From Pyrenochaeta sp. MPI-SDFR-AT-0127 (Eukaryota; Ascomycota; Dothideomycetes; Pleosporales; Cucurbitariaceae), in contig JAGTJM010000040.1 in assembly GCA_020747015.1 (NCBI GenBank), positions 1 through 64,000 of the forward strand: a DNA stretch of 64,000 nucleotides. Direction: 5' to 3'. Of this stretch, positions 1-11,589 are shown in pieces (within the stretch, counting starts at the first letter, position 1; each line of letters begins with the position of its first letter). The position numbers and the translations under genes are program-made. Under the pieces are notes generated by a model. The model did not search any database and had not been told where the DNA came from. It saw nothing but the letters and a program-made list of their open reading frames with translations.

Positions 1-940
1 TGGACGGCACAATACTGAGATCAACGAGGACACGGTTCACGAAATCAACAGTGCGGTCGATCAGGCTGTTGTTCCATACTTTGGCTTGGCCCATCTCGAC
101 GGTGATGGAGGGGATCTTGTAGTCAATAAAAGTGGTTTCAATAGAGCCAGGCTCGCCAGGGTCAATCTTCAGAGTATCAGGTTGAAGCAATTTGGCGAGG
201 CGTTCAACGTAGGGGAGTCGGAAGTCTGCATAGCACCATAGCGAGGTGTCACCGCCGGAACTTGGTGTATCTAGAAGACATCAGTTATTTGCACGGATCA
301 ATTCATAGAGAGTGTACTAGCTTACGCAAGTCAATCCCTACATCTACCTGTGAAGTGTTGCCCCATATATCATTCCAGATGTTGTATGCAAGAAGCCGGG
401 GCCCGCTTCCACCATCAGAAGCCGCTGTTCCTGGAAAGACGCGGTTGACGTTTGTGAAGAAACCGCTGGCGCCAGATGTGAAGTAATTCCGCTGGTTAAG
501 GTAGATCCCCATCGGGTTAACAGTTGGTATGCCGATGACTTTGTATACATTAGCAACACCTAAATCCTGCGTGTTTTGGAGAACAAACCTGTGCCATTGA
601 GCGTTGCAACCTGCCCCTTCAATTGCTCAAATATACGCTGTACGACTCGGATTCCATTTAGCTCATCGCCATGGATAGCCGCAGAAAGTGACAATTTCTT
701 TCCATTCTCTAGGCTCTCTGGAGTTCCTCGCGCGACCATGACAGGGATATGAACTGGGTGCCCGCCATTGAGTTCGCCAGCTCTCAGATAGTACCTCGAG
801 ACAGTCTGAGCAGGTACGTCGGCAAGGTTGAGGTCGTGAATCACAGGTACGCCATTCAGGATATCACCAGTGAAGTTTGCAGCAAGTGCGCTGCCAGCAA
901 AAAGCGCAACTGTCGCAGAGAATGAGGTGAGTAGCTGCAT
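1..940 (-). CDS. Secreted AspA/AstE-type (M14-like) zinc hydrolase, 3' end outside window
   Basis: Three exons read on the minus strand: 940-589, 538-326 and 270 to beyond base 1. The introns (588-539, 50 nt, branch GCTAAT; 325-271, 55 nt, donor GTAAGC) both restore frame. The ATG at 940 is chosen because it opens a clear signal peptide (MQLLTSFSATVALFAGSALA); the upstream in-frame codon is only TTG. Visible zinc-site motifs of the succinylglutamate desuccinylase/aspartoacylase branch of the carboxypeptidase family are AAIHGDELNG (His and Glu ligands, residues about 106-115), VGIDLHTPS (third His ligand, formed across intron 2) and TVEMG (catalytic Glu region). The family hydrolyses amide or peptide bonds; the substrate cannot be told. 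Secretion is inferred from the leader. The C-terminus is missing because the gene runs off the window. Confidence 0.85.
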
Positions 941-2026
941 CGTCGTGGAAGCTGGACGATGCCAATTGCGCTCAATGCCTGCCAACCTCTTATACCTTCA
1001 ATACTTCTCCGATAAGAATTCAACTTGGTCCCTCATACCAAGCTTAAGCTCGTTCCGCGATTAGGAAGGTCAAAAAGTGCTCCTCCGCACAGATGACGTT
1101 GCCCAGCCGCCGAGGAAGCGGCCATCGGCTGCTATCATCGGTCGACCCAGGTTCCTGGAGGGCGGCATTATCTCGTCATGCAGGGAGTTAGCTTGAAGAA
1201 GAGAAGGCAGGTGAGATCTCGGTAATGACCTCGGCCTTGGCCAAAGACATGCTGGGATAGTGCTTCACGGTCGGTGATTTGGTGGGGAAAAGCGGCCTAC
1301 AAGTACGCGAGTCAGGCTGCGTTTTTATCAATTGGACGAACTTCAATCGTGCCAACCATGTCTTTCCTCACACCTAAGCTTCTCGATTTGATCAACTCTA
1401 ACATTTCGTTTAAATCGCTTCAGCGTTTTCAATGCCATGTTCGCAAGATTTCAGTCCTGCTTTGTATACAGCAATGTGTACTTTCCCAATTGCACCAGCA
1501 TGAACATCGCCTTGAAAATTGATGAATCACAAGTGTAGTTTCCAAAGTCACACGTTTGATCAACCCAACCTCCTCTCTTTCGAAATATTCCAGTACCTCT
1601 CAGCCGCGTTCGCACAATTATCAAGATTTCCAATAGGAGATTCACTACCCACTCGTCTGCAAATCATATGACTGTCAGCCCTTTCGGACACATTTAGCTT
1701 TCAAGCAAATCGTTAGATATATCCTTGAACAGCAGGTAAGTCACGCGTTGAATCAGGGCTTTTCCAGGTAGGTTAGGATAGTCCCTAGCAATAGCTCCAG
1801 CAGTCTATTAGCCTCCAAGTCTGTTGATAGACATCTATCTCTTTCCTTTCTACGCTCGTATAGACTTCAAATCGCCATCTCTAGAGCGACGGACTTTTGA
1901 TTTCTGAATCGCCCAGACCCAGTAAAAGCCCTTTGCACTGCCATGCAATAGGACCAAAAGACCAAGGCATACCGTAAAGTTTTTTATTATATCATGCAAC
2001 GGACGTAGCGTCTACATCTATCCAGC
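941..2026. other. Intergenic, nothing recognised
   Basis: Only short overlapping open frames without family motifs or coherent splice signals. The first part should hold the promoter of the leftward hydrolase gene; the right end is the 3' flank of the small leftward gene. Confidence 0.6.
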
Positions 2027-2560
2027 TCACTCAGGCTCTCGCTCCTCCGCAGCCGGCCCTCCGGTGTTTTCCCTTTGCCCTGTTGGCACATCATCCAGGT
2101 TTCTCTGCGCAGCGTGCCTCGGGTCATCCTTCAAACTCCCCATGCCCCGTCCAGCACCCGTATCCGCGGTGCTATTAGCAAGACCTGCTAGTCCTTGTCA
2201 TCCTGGTAAAGCTTCTGGTTGTTGACCTCCGGATTGGGTTGTGAGCTGTCTTTCTTTGGGGCTGTACCAGCGGGGAGGACTTCGGCTTCGAAGGTAGGGA
2301 CTGCATCGTTGCCTACCAATTTGCCAGGTTGGTGCTGAAGATTGTCAATTGGGTTTGAACACAGGTAACGCGAAGTGTACACCCTTTATGTTCATTTCTA
2401 ATGTAGTGGAAAGAATTTGAGACTAAGGTACTGCTGAAGCGCGAATGGGGAGTGCTATGGACTTACACCATTGCTTTGTAGAGGTTCGCTCGGAGCAATC
2501 CCTCCGCTGGACTCGCTCTTGTTGACAACTGAGTCTGGGTTTACGCTCTTTTTGGGGTAT
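2027..2560 (-). CDS. Small conserved fungal hydrophilic protein, start unclear, frame broken once
   Basis: Coding on the minus strand is seen in three blocks. A first exon (about 2545-2467) reads KPNEYPKKSVNPDSVVNKSE... and ends at a perfect donor GTAAGT. After an intron (2466-2335, branch TTGAC, acceptor CAG) follows HQPGKLVGNDAVPTF...LPAGTAPKKD. The last block reads GLANSTADTGAGRGMG... to the TGA at 2027. The middle and last blocks are in different frames, and the switch lies near 2188-2192. Either one base is missing (sequencing error or true lesion) or a weak GTACAG donor near 2268 removes the conserved GTAPKKD stretch, which I think less likely. The in-frame TGA upstream of the first block means the ATG lies in another, unidentified exon. 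The pattern (glycine, proline and asparagine rich, no cysteine) resembles small stress-type proteins of unknown function in ascomycetes. Function unknown. Confidence 0.55.
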
Positions 2561-3325
2561 TCGTTTGGTTTAGTGGAAGTTCAATCGATTAAATCTTCAA
2601 TTTCAAGTGTTTCGTGTGCTTAGAAAGGTTCTATTGAGTTGACTCTCGACACTTTACACGGCAGTGCCGTCATCGCATCACCACTTTACATCAAAGCAAC
2701 GTCATGCACAATGAAGCAAACGCGATGTTTACGACCTGACTATTAGGTATCTCACAAATATCTACTAATTTGAACTCTTCTCCAAGTATTGCGTGATTGC
2801 AAGGCGGGGTTGCCTTCGACAAAAGGCGTCATATACGTGAAGAGGTAAAACACGTGATCATCTCGTAAACGTGATTCAATAGTTTGCAACGTTAGCCTTC
2901 TCTATGGGATTGAATACAAGGCTATGCAATTTCTACAGATCCAATACCACAAAGCAAGAGAATCAGAATTGCATTCCTTCAGGAATGTTACTTGATGCTG
3001 TTTGCATTGTGGTTGTAGGCAGCTTTCATACGATGAGACCGAATTGTCACTAGCGAAAAACAATTTGAATTATTCCTCTAACTGCCGTAAACAGCCGCAA
3101 TTCCTAGAGTTCACACATGTCAGGTGTACATTCTGGCAAGGCATACAAGTCAAACCAGGGAAAATAACAGTGATGATTATTGGATAAACATAATACTATT
3201 CCACATATTATGATACATGACTCGAAACGATATGAAGCCCATTAAGAAATTACCAATTTTACGATAATCCATTAAGATTAGTCATCCGTTCATATCCTTA
3301 AACAATTCAAAGTGCGAGAGTGCGT
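2561..3325. other. Intergenic, AT-rich, nothing recognised
   Basis: No coding block with motifs found. It should contain the upstream exon or promoter of the small gene to its left and the 3' flank of the CHRD gene to its right. Confidence 0.5.
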
Positions 3326-4011
3326 CTAGCTAAGCTGGCCACGGACGGCACCAGCAGTGTATGAGGAGGTGTGGGAATCTGTGAAGAATCCGCTGGGGTT
3401 TGCAACAATTTGTCGCACGTGGAAGCCATCAGCCTGGTCCTTGCCGGTGGTGGGGTTGGTTATGTTGACAAAGAAGGGGCCCTTCAAGCAGCCATATGAG
3501 GTGCGACGCTCATCTGGACCAGTGGGGTTGGCAAAAGCCTAGATGTTGTTAATTATACGTGTGACGATAGATTCAGGTTTGTGGAACTTACGAGGCGGGG
3601 AGGTCCGGCCTTGCCCTTGACTCCCTCGTGGATATGTGTGGCAGTGAGTGCGGGAGATGCGTAGGTACCAGTCACACCGCTGAGAGTGATATTGTAGCAG
3701 ATTGTGTTCTCGGCAATGTTGATACCGTACTTGAAGATGCCCTTTGCGCCAGGTTGGCCGGGGGTTGGGACGCTAACGTTGTTGACGACCTGGTCTGGAG
3801 TGGCCAGAACAATGTACTCGGCATCGAAGTAGAAGAGTTTCTCCTTAGTCTTCCACTCGTCGTTCTTCCACTTGTTGTCCCAGTCCTTCTTGCAGTCATC
3901 CTTGTACTTCTGCTTGTCGCCCCAGACCTTGTTGCCGGGCTCGGCGGTGGGAGCAGCAACAGCGATGGTTGCGCTCAAGAGGGCGAGAATGGTTGGTGTG
4001 GTGAACAGCAT
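3326..4011 (-). CDS. Secreted CHRD-domain protein
   Basis: Two exons, 4011-3592 and 3538-3326, around a 53-nt intron (donor GTAAGT, acceptor CTAG), give 210 residues. The leader MLFTTPTILALLSATIAVAA is a signal peptide. A short lysine/aspartate/tryptophan-rich linker (residues about 28-58) precedes one CHRD domain (about 60-210), recognisable by ATHIHEG and the closing YTAGAVRGQLS. CHRD domains occur in chordin and in many bacterial and fungal secreted proteins; no enzymatic role is established, and extracellular matrix or surface binding is only inferred. Kozak context (AAAAATG) fits the chosen start. Intron position and frame are unambiguous. Confidence 0.88.
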
Positions 4012-6631
4012 TTTTCCAGTAGTTAGTTGGTGATGGATGGATTGTATTATTGAATTGCAGTGTTCTGTGGGAGCCTGAGATTGCTTATGAAAACATCTAG
4101 ACGCGCCTCCGCAGCCTCTTTATACATTTACGGATCCCCTCCTCGGTGTGCTTCTATCCGCAATTCCCATTGAGCCTCAGCGCGATGACATAGTGGTCCC
4201 GCGCAAAGCAGCAATAGATCGTTGGTAGGCTCTTGGGGAGACGCGTTGGTGCCTTGGGACAGAATCACAGACTTGTGAAGCCAAGTCCATCGGGCTGATT
4301 TCAAATGATGCTCAATGTAGCAAAGGGTAGAAACTTGATGAACTCGTCGACCAATTGACCGAATGGCGGCCTTGGGACTTGCACGGAAGAGTCGGGGCGT
4401 AAATGTGAGCATGTGTGGTTCGCAAAATCAACCAACGGGAGAGATTACATACAGACACTTGGCGTATTCGGCCAGTGAAAGCGATGGAAATTCGAACCAC
4501 AAAAGCGCCATCGCTCGTCTTGGAATCCAGTCTTGCTTGATAGTACAAAGTAAGCTTAAGTCTATTCATACTATGATCGCTCCCAAGATATCGCCTAGAA
4601 AGCCTAGTACGGGTAGTTTGGTTTCCGTAGCCTCTACCCTGTTCCTGTATAGGTCTAGCTTACACCAAGACTTCTGAATTCGGATATGATGATCTTCCCA
4701 GCGTGGCTGTGTAGCGCACAAAGCAGACGAAGCTTGAAGACTTCATGTCCATTTTGATATCCAGAGTAAATGTGGTGCATGCTAGACAGCGAACGGTATT
4801 CGGTTCCGCAGCAGACAACTTGGCTAAGAACGCTGCTAAAGGGATGCTGGTACTAGACATGAAAGCGGGGAATTACTGTCCATGGCTGAATGTATCGCAA
4901 GCATCAGAATGTATTGTGTGCTCTGTCGCAAACGAACTTGTATGCTGCGATAACTCTTGGAATTCGAAAAGCGCAATCCCTTCGTTGAAATGTTTGGTTA
5001 TGAAGATGCGCTGTTTCCAAACTATTTGGGAGTGACATCACGACCTCCACGTGCGCCAAGATCCTCTCTAGCCCAGCGGTGTCCTCTCCGCACGCTAATG
5101 GACCATAGTACAACGACGAAGCCGGCAGTCAAACTTAATTGACAAAGAGTCAGAGGAGTGCTCTGGAGTTCTATCGGCCCCCGAGTTTAGCAACCGCCGT
5201 CAGCCCTCTTAGTTCATTTACCTTACTGCCGGAACTCCGACCATGATATCTTTGTTGAGGTTTTCAGGGCTCATGATCAAGATAAATGATGATGCTCTCC
5301 CACACTTGGCTCAGCGATGCTCCACATTTGCTCCGCTTTCATAAGTTCCTATGGTAAGTCACTTTGCCAACACATCGAGGCCCAGCTCCAAGGTTCAACA
5401 GTAGATCACTTGGCAGGGCCACAGTGATGTGCTGCCGGCATCCACATCGCCGAGTCCAGACTCCCGCTTGGCATGTAGCCCAGTTGCACAGCATACGTCG
5501 GTGGTACTTTAAGCACATGGGTTTTGATTTAGAAATAGATGTAGCTCTGCTTCTTCATGCTGCAAACCTGGAATACCTACCGTTCCCTACCCGCCCAACT
5601 AGCCGATATTGAGATGATTGGAGGCGTCAAGGCTGTGCTTTGCTCCGTGTGTTCCGGCTGTGTTGATGAGCCTTCGTAGGCCGGCACACATTTCCGGGGT
5701 AATGGAATTGCTAGTATGAGATAGCTTCGCCTCTTCTCTTCTCCTTCCTTTGAAATAAGGCAGGACCTTACTCCGAGATGCACTTTAGCCCTCCGAGCTG
5801 TACTCTTCCTCTCCGACCTGGGCCTTCCCTTCAGGAACTTGTGCCGGAACCCTACATAAGCCACAAACGGAAGGTCCAACGGTCTCACTATTCAGATAAA
5901 GCCAATATTATGTGCGAATTGTGTATTCATTTCCAAGCCAGCATTCAATTATCAAGGTGGTAATTTAGGCTTCGATAAATCAAATTGATGCCGATCAAGC
6001 TACCCTCTCATCATCGAGGAAAGCCGAGACAATAGCCTCCACTCTCACCATTCTCACCAAACTATCCAAAAAATGCCCTTGTAGTTATAACAATTACGAC
6101 GCAGAATTCTCACTACTCTCTTCGCCTCAAGACTTCACATCAAGTGGAAGGAGAACATGACAGCCAGCACGCACATCGACAAAATAACAAAACTCGTAAC
6201 AAACGCCTTCGCTCATACATTCTAACAAGTGTCCTAACATCTTGGAAAGGGTAAGAATTCATTTTGCATTAACACTACGTATCTTCTTACTCATACAAGG
6301 TGAGTGTATTGTAGTGTAGTGCACTTCCATGCAGCCTATCTCGTTGAATATCACACATGCCTGAGATTAAGGGGGCTGAAGCCATTGGAATCGGCGCTGT
6401 AAAACACGGCGATTGACTCTCTAGGTGGCCATGATGTCTCAACGGAGCCAGCCTTGAGAGGTCCTATTATGCATTGGTATAATGCTCCATAAGTCGCTCC
6501 CCAGAAGCAACAGCCTTGCGGAAAGACTCAACCTCGCAAGTCAGATTTTTCCAGCCTTGTGGCTAACTTTGTAATGCCTACTGCAATGTCAGCGCACACA
6601 CAACAAGATCAGAGAGCTCAAAGGCACTCCA
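4012..6631. other. Long intergenic stretch, nothing recognised
   Basis: About 2.6 kb with only short frames lacking family motifs. The first few hundred bases are the promoter of the CHRD gene. I cannot exclude a small spliced gene. Confidence 0.5.
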
Positions 6632-9600
6632 CTAACTTGCAGAAGTAGCCTCTGTCACTCGGTCTGATCGACGTATCACGCCTGTGAATCTGCCCGTCCC
6701 ACCGGGCAAAAGCCCATCAAATTCTACAGCGCTTGCTTCCTCAGCATCTGCCCAGCCTGTCTTCAAGTTCCAACCAGCATCAAGCGCAGCCAGTTCAGTG
6801 AGATCAACCTCTTGCACAATTTCACCGAGGTGGGCCCACTTAGAACTCAACATCGCTGGCCCCAAAGTGCTATATCGCTTCGTAAAGGCCGGATTGCGAA
6901 GAGCGGCGGCCAGACCATTGCCGGCATCGACCAATGTTTGGTCGAAGGGTGCGTACGGCAGCTTGACATAACCACAAGATATGAATTCTACTGATTGAAG
7001 AGATGTGGTGCGGTCGTTTTCGGCTTGGGAGTGCTCGGAGTCAAAGTCGGAGAGATTTGTACCAGGCGAAATATGGTCGATTATGTTTATCCAGGAGCCT
7101 TCACGAGGCTGTGTCTTTAAGACGGACTGACTATTTGGAGATACAGGTGGGGGTTGGACTGCGGTGCCTTGCTGTGCTATGTGTTGCATCTGCGTGGCTA
7201 ACATCGCGACGCCATTGAAATTGAGCTGCGGTTGTGCTTGTTGAGTCTGCTGTACCGGGATTTGACCTTGCGTTTGGAGGTGAGGCGGGTTCTGGACTTG
7301 AAGCTGCTGGGCTTGTTGCTGCAACTGATTCTGGAGTGTAGTGAGCTGATTCTGCTGAATGCCACCAGCGTTTGCCTGTAGTTGCTGTAGTTGTACCTGT
7401 AGCGCCTGAATATAGATCTGCAAGAACTGTTGTTGATTCGGGAGAAATTGCGCTTGTGCTTGAAGCGCCGCAGCTTGGGCACCAATGTTGTTATTGAGAG
7501 CGTTCCAAAATGCGCCTGCGCCGAGGAGTCCAGCCGCAGGCAGCGCTCCAATATTCAGGGCAGCTGCCTGCCCACCCGCTTGGTTTGCGTTTCCGTTGGG
7601 TCGCAATATGGCTGTAAGCGATACCGAATTTAGCACCAAGCTCCTCAAGCAATACGTATCGTGGATCTTGACAAATTGTTGCAAGGCAGGCGGTGTAATC
7701 CAGCAGTTCGTCAGCGTGAATTGTTTCACATGAGGAAGGTGAAGCAGCGACGCCTTCAGGCGATTGGCATCGTTCTCCACGAGCATCGCTGAGGTGAACG
7801 CAGCACCGCTATCAGCACGAACCCCTAACGCCACCAGTGGGGCAGGCATTATCAATTTATTCCGCGCATGTAGACCTTCTGCATGCTCCCCTCCGGTTGC
7901 CCAACCGATTGTTAGTTTGTGAATGTTTGAGCGACAAGCAATATGGTTCCGAAGCAAGTCACAGAAAGGATCTGTCCCCTGTGACGGATTGATCTTTGGT
8001 GTGTCAACGAAGCCAGCTTCGTCTTTTTGCACTGTCCGCCAGCTAGGGATGACCACAAGTGTGACATCTGCGAGATTTGGCAGATTGTTCCAAAAGTCTG
8101 TGCGGTTCAGCATCGGTAAGTAACGATCAGAGAGTCGTGATATCTTCAAGGTATGCACTGGGGCAAAAATAAATGGGTTGTCGATAACGGAGAGCATATA
8201 TGACGACAAAAAGGCTCGCTGAGCCCATTCAGTCTCTAATAGCCATTCTTTCTGAGCTTTGGTTAGACTAGCAGGAATAATAGGGCTCATTAGCTGGGCA
8301 GCATCGGCTGGTGGAATGGTGGACGTGTATAGAACCCCTGTGCCAAAGAATGGCGGTGTCAGAACAAATCGTTCAAGGACCTCTGGGTCATCAAAGGAGG
8401 TAGGTACTTGAATGTCGGCGGTGTTGTGGGGAGTAGCCGCATGGATGAGACGAGGTTCCAGATACGGCATTTCTGGTTGTTCTTGAGTCAACATGCTGGC
8501 TTCCTTGAGCTCAAACAGAGGTCTTTGCCCATCCATCCTATACAACGTTGCCAATCTGACATCGCTAACAGCCTTCTGGTGACATGCTTTGACATGGCTC
8601 CAGAGTTCCTGCTGAGCTTGAGCTCGACGATCAGGAACATCCTTCGAAGTACCAAAGACTTGCAGAGGTCTTTGCAAAACCCGCGCACGTATGGATCGAT
8701 CAGGCCCATTGAGCCATCCAAGACCACTGTCAATAGATAGGGCAAGCTCTTTGACCTTTGTAAGTTCTGAGAATGCAATCTTCATCCGTGGTGTCTCATC
8801 AGCAGCGGTCTCAAGGCCAGCGACAGCGTCGAAACGCCGATACTCCTCGAAGGGCCACTCATAATTTCCCCAGAAGCTTGTCTTCTGTTCCGTTAGGGAT
8901 TTCACTGGTGGCATGGCAAGCGAGTTCTCGCTGACCTCGAAACTCATCCCATACTTGAGAATGTGCTTCCCGAACCCTCTGAATACATCAAGACCGTGAC
9001 CGTTATATACTTCGTCACCGTTAGTGTTCTTCCAAGAGTACCCGGGTTTCTCAATCTTGGCTCGCCTCTTTCCTTTGAAATCAGGCTTAGGTTCTTGTCC
9101 AAGCATTCCATATATTTCGGTGTTGAAGGGGACCACGACTGTCTTGAATATGACTTGTGAGACGTAGTAATTCAGCTCGCGGCCGACAAGACGTAAAGCT
9201 TTGATGTCATCGCGATTAAGATATCCAGCAATCAGCTCTACGAGCTCGACAGGAAGCTTCCATTCTGGACGGCCTCTCAGGGAATGCGATTGGGGTTCAG
9301 TAGTTCCATCGGGACGGATGGGCATGTTCGCTGCCTTTCTCAGGCTCTTTGATGGGCGTCGTTTTGACTTGCCTTCAGGCGCTTCCTGGCTGTTCCGGTC
9401 AAGTAAAAAGTAGCGTGATGGTAGCTTCACGGAGCTACGGCATTCCGGCCATATATCATTTGCTTCAGGGTTTGGGGGAGAGCTGTTATACAACATCACA
9501 GCTACGGCACCCTTGTTATTCAACGCTGTGGTGATATCCTTGATGTCCGCGTTGTCGGACTTATCCCACGAGCGCTTCATGGCACCGCTCGCAACGCGAA

Positions 9601-9997
9601 AGACAGATTGGAGGGATGAGGAGTCAAGTTCCATGCCATCTAACGAGGACCGAGGCCCGCCTACGGATGAGATAATACGAGCGAGCGTTCTGTCAAGCTC
9701 GGAGCCCAGATTGTTCCAGTCGTCAGCAGCATAGTCCAACGTAGGTGGGGATTGTGGCGCTACTGCTGTTGGGCCCTCAGTGTCAGAGAGAACAGTCGAA
9801 GGTGGCGTGTACCAGGCTGAGGACGAGTCGTCTTCTGTGGCGGTCTGGTCCACTTCGTTCCCCAATAGCTCGTGCTCAAAGGATGTCTCGCAAGGTATCC
9901 TGGTGCTCCCAAGACCACCTTGCCTCTGCACAGTAGTGCCTCTCGAGGGCGAGCCTACAGCAGAATCTCTGCCTCCCCGCCGGCAGCTGCGAGTCAT
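6632..9997 (-). CDS. Large F-box-domain protein with glutamine-rich segment
   Basis: A single uninterrupted frame of 1121 codons from an ATG in the context TCTCATGACT. An F-box-like motif sits at residues about 244-290 (WKLPVELVELIAGYLN, then DDIKALRLVGRELN), the segment that in this family binds Skp1 in SCF ubiquitin ligases. The N-terminal 200 residues are low complexity and serine rich. The central part (about 400-800) has irregular leucine-containing segments typical of fungal F-box proteins but no repeat I could delimit. Residues about 850-960 are strongly glutamine rich (Q, A, N, L). A substrate-adaptor role is inferred; the substrate is unknown. It is much longer than a minimal F-box protein, but such lengths are common in filamentous fungi. 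Confidence 0.85.
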   Translation of the reverse strand: MTRSCRRGGRDSAVGSPSRGTTVQRQGGLGSTRIPCETSFEHELLGNEVDQTATEDDSSSAWYTPPSTVLSDTEGPTAVAPQSPPTLDYAADDWNNLGSELDRTLARIISSVGGPRSSLDGMELDSSSLQSVFRVASGAMKRSWDKSDNADIKDITTALNNKGAVAVMLYNSSPPNPEANDIWPECRSSVKLPSRYFLLDRNSQEAPEGKSKRRPSKSLRKAANMPIRPDGTTEPQSHSLRGRPEWKLPVELVELIAGYLNRDDIKALRLVGRELNYYVSQVIFKTVVVPFNTEIYGMLGQEPKPDFKGKRRAKIEKPGYSWKNTNGDEVYNGHGLDVFRGFGKHILKYGMSFEVSENSLAMPPVKSLTEQKTSFWGNYEWPFEEYRRFDAVAGLETAADETPRMKIAFSELTKVKELALSIDSGLGWLNGPDRSIRARVLQRPLQVFGTSKDVPDRRAQAQQELWSHVKACHQKAVSDVRLATLYRMDGQRPLFELKEASMLTQEQPEMPYLEPRLIHAATPHNTADIQVPTSFDDPEVLERFVLTPPFFGTGVLYTSTIPPADAAQLMSPIIPASLTKAQKEWLLETEWAQRAFLSSYMLSVIDNPFIFAPVHTLKISRLSDRYLPMLNRTDFWNNLPNLADVTLVVIPSWRTVQKDEAGFVDTPKINPSQGTDPFCDLLRNHIACRSNIHKLTIGWATGGEHAEGLHARNKLIMPAPLVALGVRADSGAAFTSAMLVENDANRLKASLLHLPHVKQFTLTNCWITPPALQQFVKIHDTYCLRSLVLNSVSLTAILRPNGNANQAGGQAAALNIGALPAAGLLGAGAFWNALNNNIGAQAAALQAQAQFLPNQQQFLQIYIQALQVQLQQLQANAGGIQQNQLTTLQNQLQQQAQQLQVQNPPHLQTQGQIPVQQTQQAQPQLNFNGVAMLATQMQHIAQQGTAVQPPPVSPNSQSVLKTQPREGSWINIIDHISPGTNLSDFDSEHSQAENDRTTSLQSVEFISCGYVKLPYAPFDQTLVDAGNGLAAALRNPAFTKRYSTLGPAMLSSKWAHLGEIVQEVDLTELAALDAGWNLKTGWADAEEASAVEFDGLLPGGTGRFTGVIRRSDRVTEATSAS

Positions 9998-11589
9998 GAG
10001 ACTTCTCCTGGATCCACGCCCGCGTGAAAATGAGTCTGTTGTGGAGGGTATGTTGGTAGACGTCGAAGACCGTGCGGTGGCTTCGGTGGTGAAGTATGGA
10101 TAAGGTGTGGTTTGATCGACGATGGTATTGGAAGTCGAAGCTTCGGAATGTGAGCGGCTTCTGCGATTGTTGTGACAGAGAAATGACGGTGAACGCTGGT
10201 AGAAGTAAGTTGATGAACATCAGAGCATGTACAAATGATGGGGCCGAGGCAGAAACGGGCGATGAGAGTGTGGTGTATAGTTGATTCCCATGTACGATGC
10301 TCGGTTAGGTGTAGCTGAGAGGCTTTTGCTATCCGACACAATAGCCAGTGTTATAGTGTCTGAAGCTTGATGGTTTGTTTCTAGAGCATTTGCTGTCGAC
10401 ACGCTTGCCGGCTACCTCGGTCTCTGTTGCGCTGTTTGTACACAAACGCAGTGCTCAACGGCAGTTTAGGAAATAACCTACAAAGGACGAGGCTCCGTCG
10501 TTGCCTGTCATGCTGTTCACAAATATAATGAGTTTGCTTTTGGATCGCCCAAGGTGAATTTGAGGGAGGTGTTTGGGGCAGGGAAAAACCGGCTGGTCGG
10601 TAAGAGCACAATGTTGAAGCTCAACCAGACAATGGCTAGAGATAGGAGTGACCGTCAAGCAGTAGCAAGGCACATGCTACCAGCGCGTCGTCTGAGCATG
10701 TCGAGACTGAATTATTGGGTTGCGCGCATTTGCACGAACAAGAGCCGAAGAACTTCTTTGAGGCGCGTTATCCCGCCGGAAGCCCCGCCCACACCCATGT
10801 ACGCACTATGTCATCCCTCGCTGCGCGAACCATAGCCCGCAGATCTCCGCTTTCCCGCGCGTGCGCCACACATGCCGCCCTGCAGGATTAACGGCCCCTT
10901 ATCATATCGCCTGGTATCCAATGTAACGCAAATAAAGCAGCTTGCAGGCTTTCCGCTCTGAACAAGCAATACGTTCAAAAGGGGCCGCTCGTGACACTGG
11001 ACGTCACCGTATTCTGCAAAAACAGAGTATGGACGGAATAATTACGGCTACCCTCGCATTTCCCTTCCAAACGATTCTGGGTTGGCTTAGGGCTTGTTTG
11101 GTTATCTAGATCGAGATAGAAAATAGAGAGAAAATCGCTATTGACCGCGTCGCTTACCGCCTCCGCTTAGGCGATGAGAACATCCAATTACCAAGGCTCA
11201 TTCTGAGAAATCGGCATCGAAAAACACCCGACTTAGGACTACCTTGCCCATAACCAGACGTGAAATTGACCATATCCATCCAGCCGATGAGGACGCTTCC
11301 TAGACATAGGCCAGGACACACTTGGTCTTGTACTAGCTTCAAGACCGAAATAAGAGCGAGGCCGTAGGAAGCCTCCGTCTTCTCAGAACCTGCTCAAGTC
11401 AAAGCTTTGTAAATGCCTCGTACAGCTTTCAAGAGCTCTAAATGGAACTCATGATGGCCCCTCCAACAAAGCCTTTGCCGTACATCCAGGTGACTCAGAA
11501 GAGTCTACCAAGCATGGTGCGCGCAAATTGAACGACAACGACCAGACAGCTTGAGTTTATCTATATTGAGAAGTCTTTTCTGATACCTG
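9998..11589. other. Intergenic, with one presequence-like fragment
   Basis: Promoter side of the F-box gene on the left and 3' flank of the broken kinase-like gene on the right. Apart from the repeat at 10,796-10,975 (listed separately) nothing was recognised. A GGGCTTGTTTGGTT motif near 11,091 resembles the GGGCCTGTTCGGTT motif at 48,650, but no matching inverted end was found. Confidence 0.5.
10796..10975 (+). repeat. Presequence-like first-exon fragment, copy 1
   Basis: The ATG at 10,808 opens a 27-codon frame beginning MSSLAARTIARRSPLSRA, rich in Arg, Ser and Ala without acidic residues, like a mitochondrial presequence. The frame ends at TAA directly after CTGCAG. A diverged copy lies 2.1 kb downstream (12,894-13,070) in the same orientation. 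In that copy the bases after CAG are GTGAGA, a good splice donor, so the ancestral piece was probably exon 1 of a nuclear gene for a mitochondrial protein. No downstream exon was recognised. Confidence 0.5.

Noticed and set aside
4440..4520. GGTTCGAATTTCC (minus strand) as a tRNA B-box
   Set aside because: No A-box at the right distance and no cloverleaf could be drawn.
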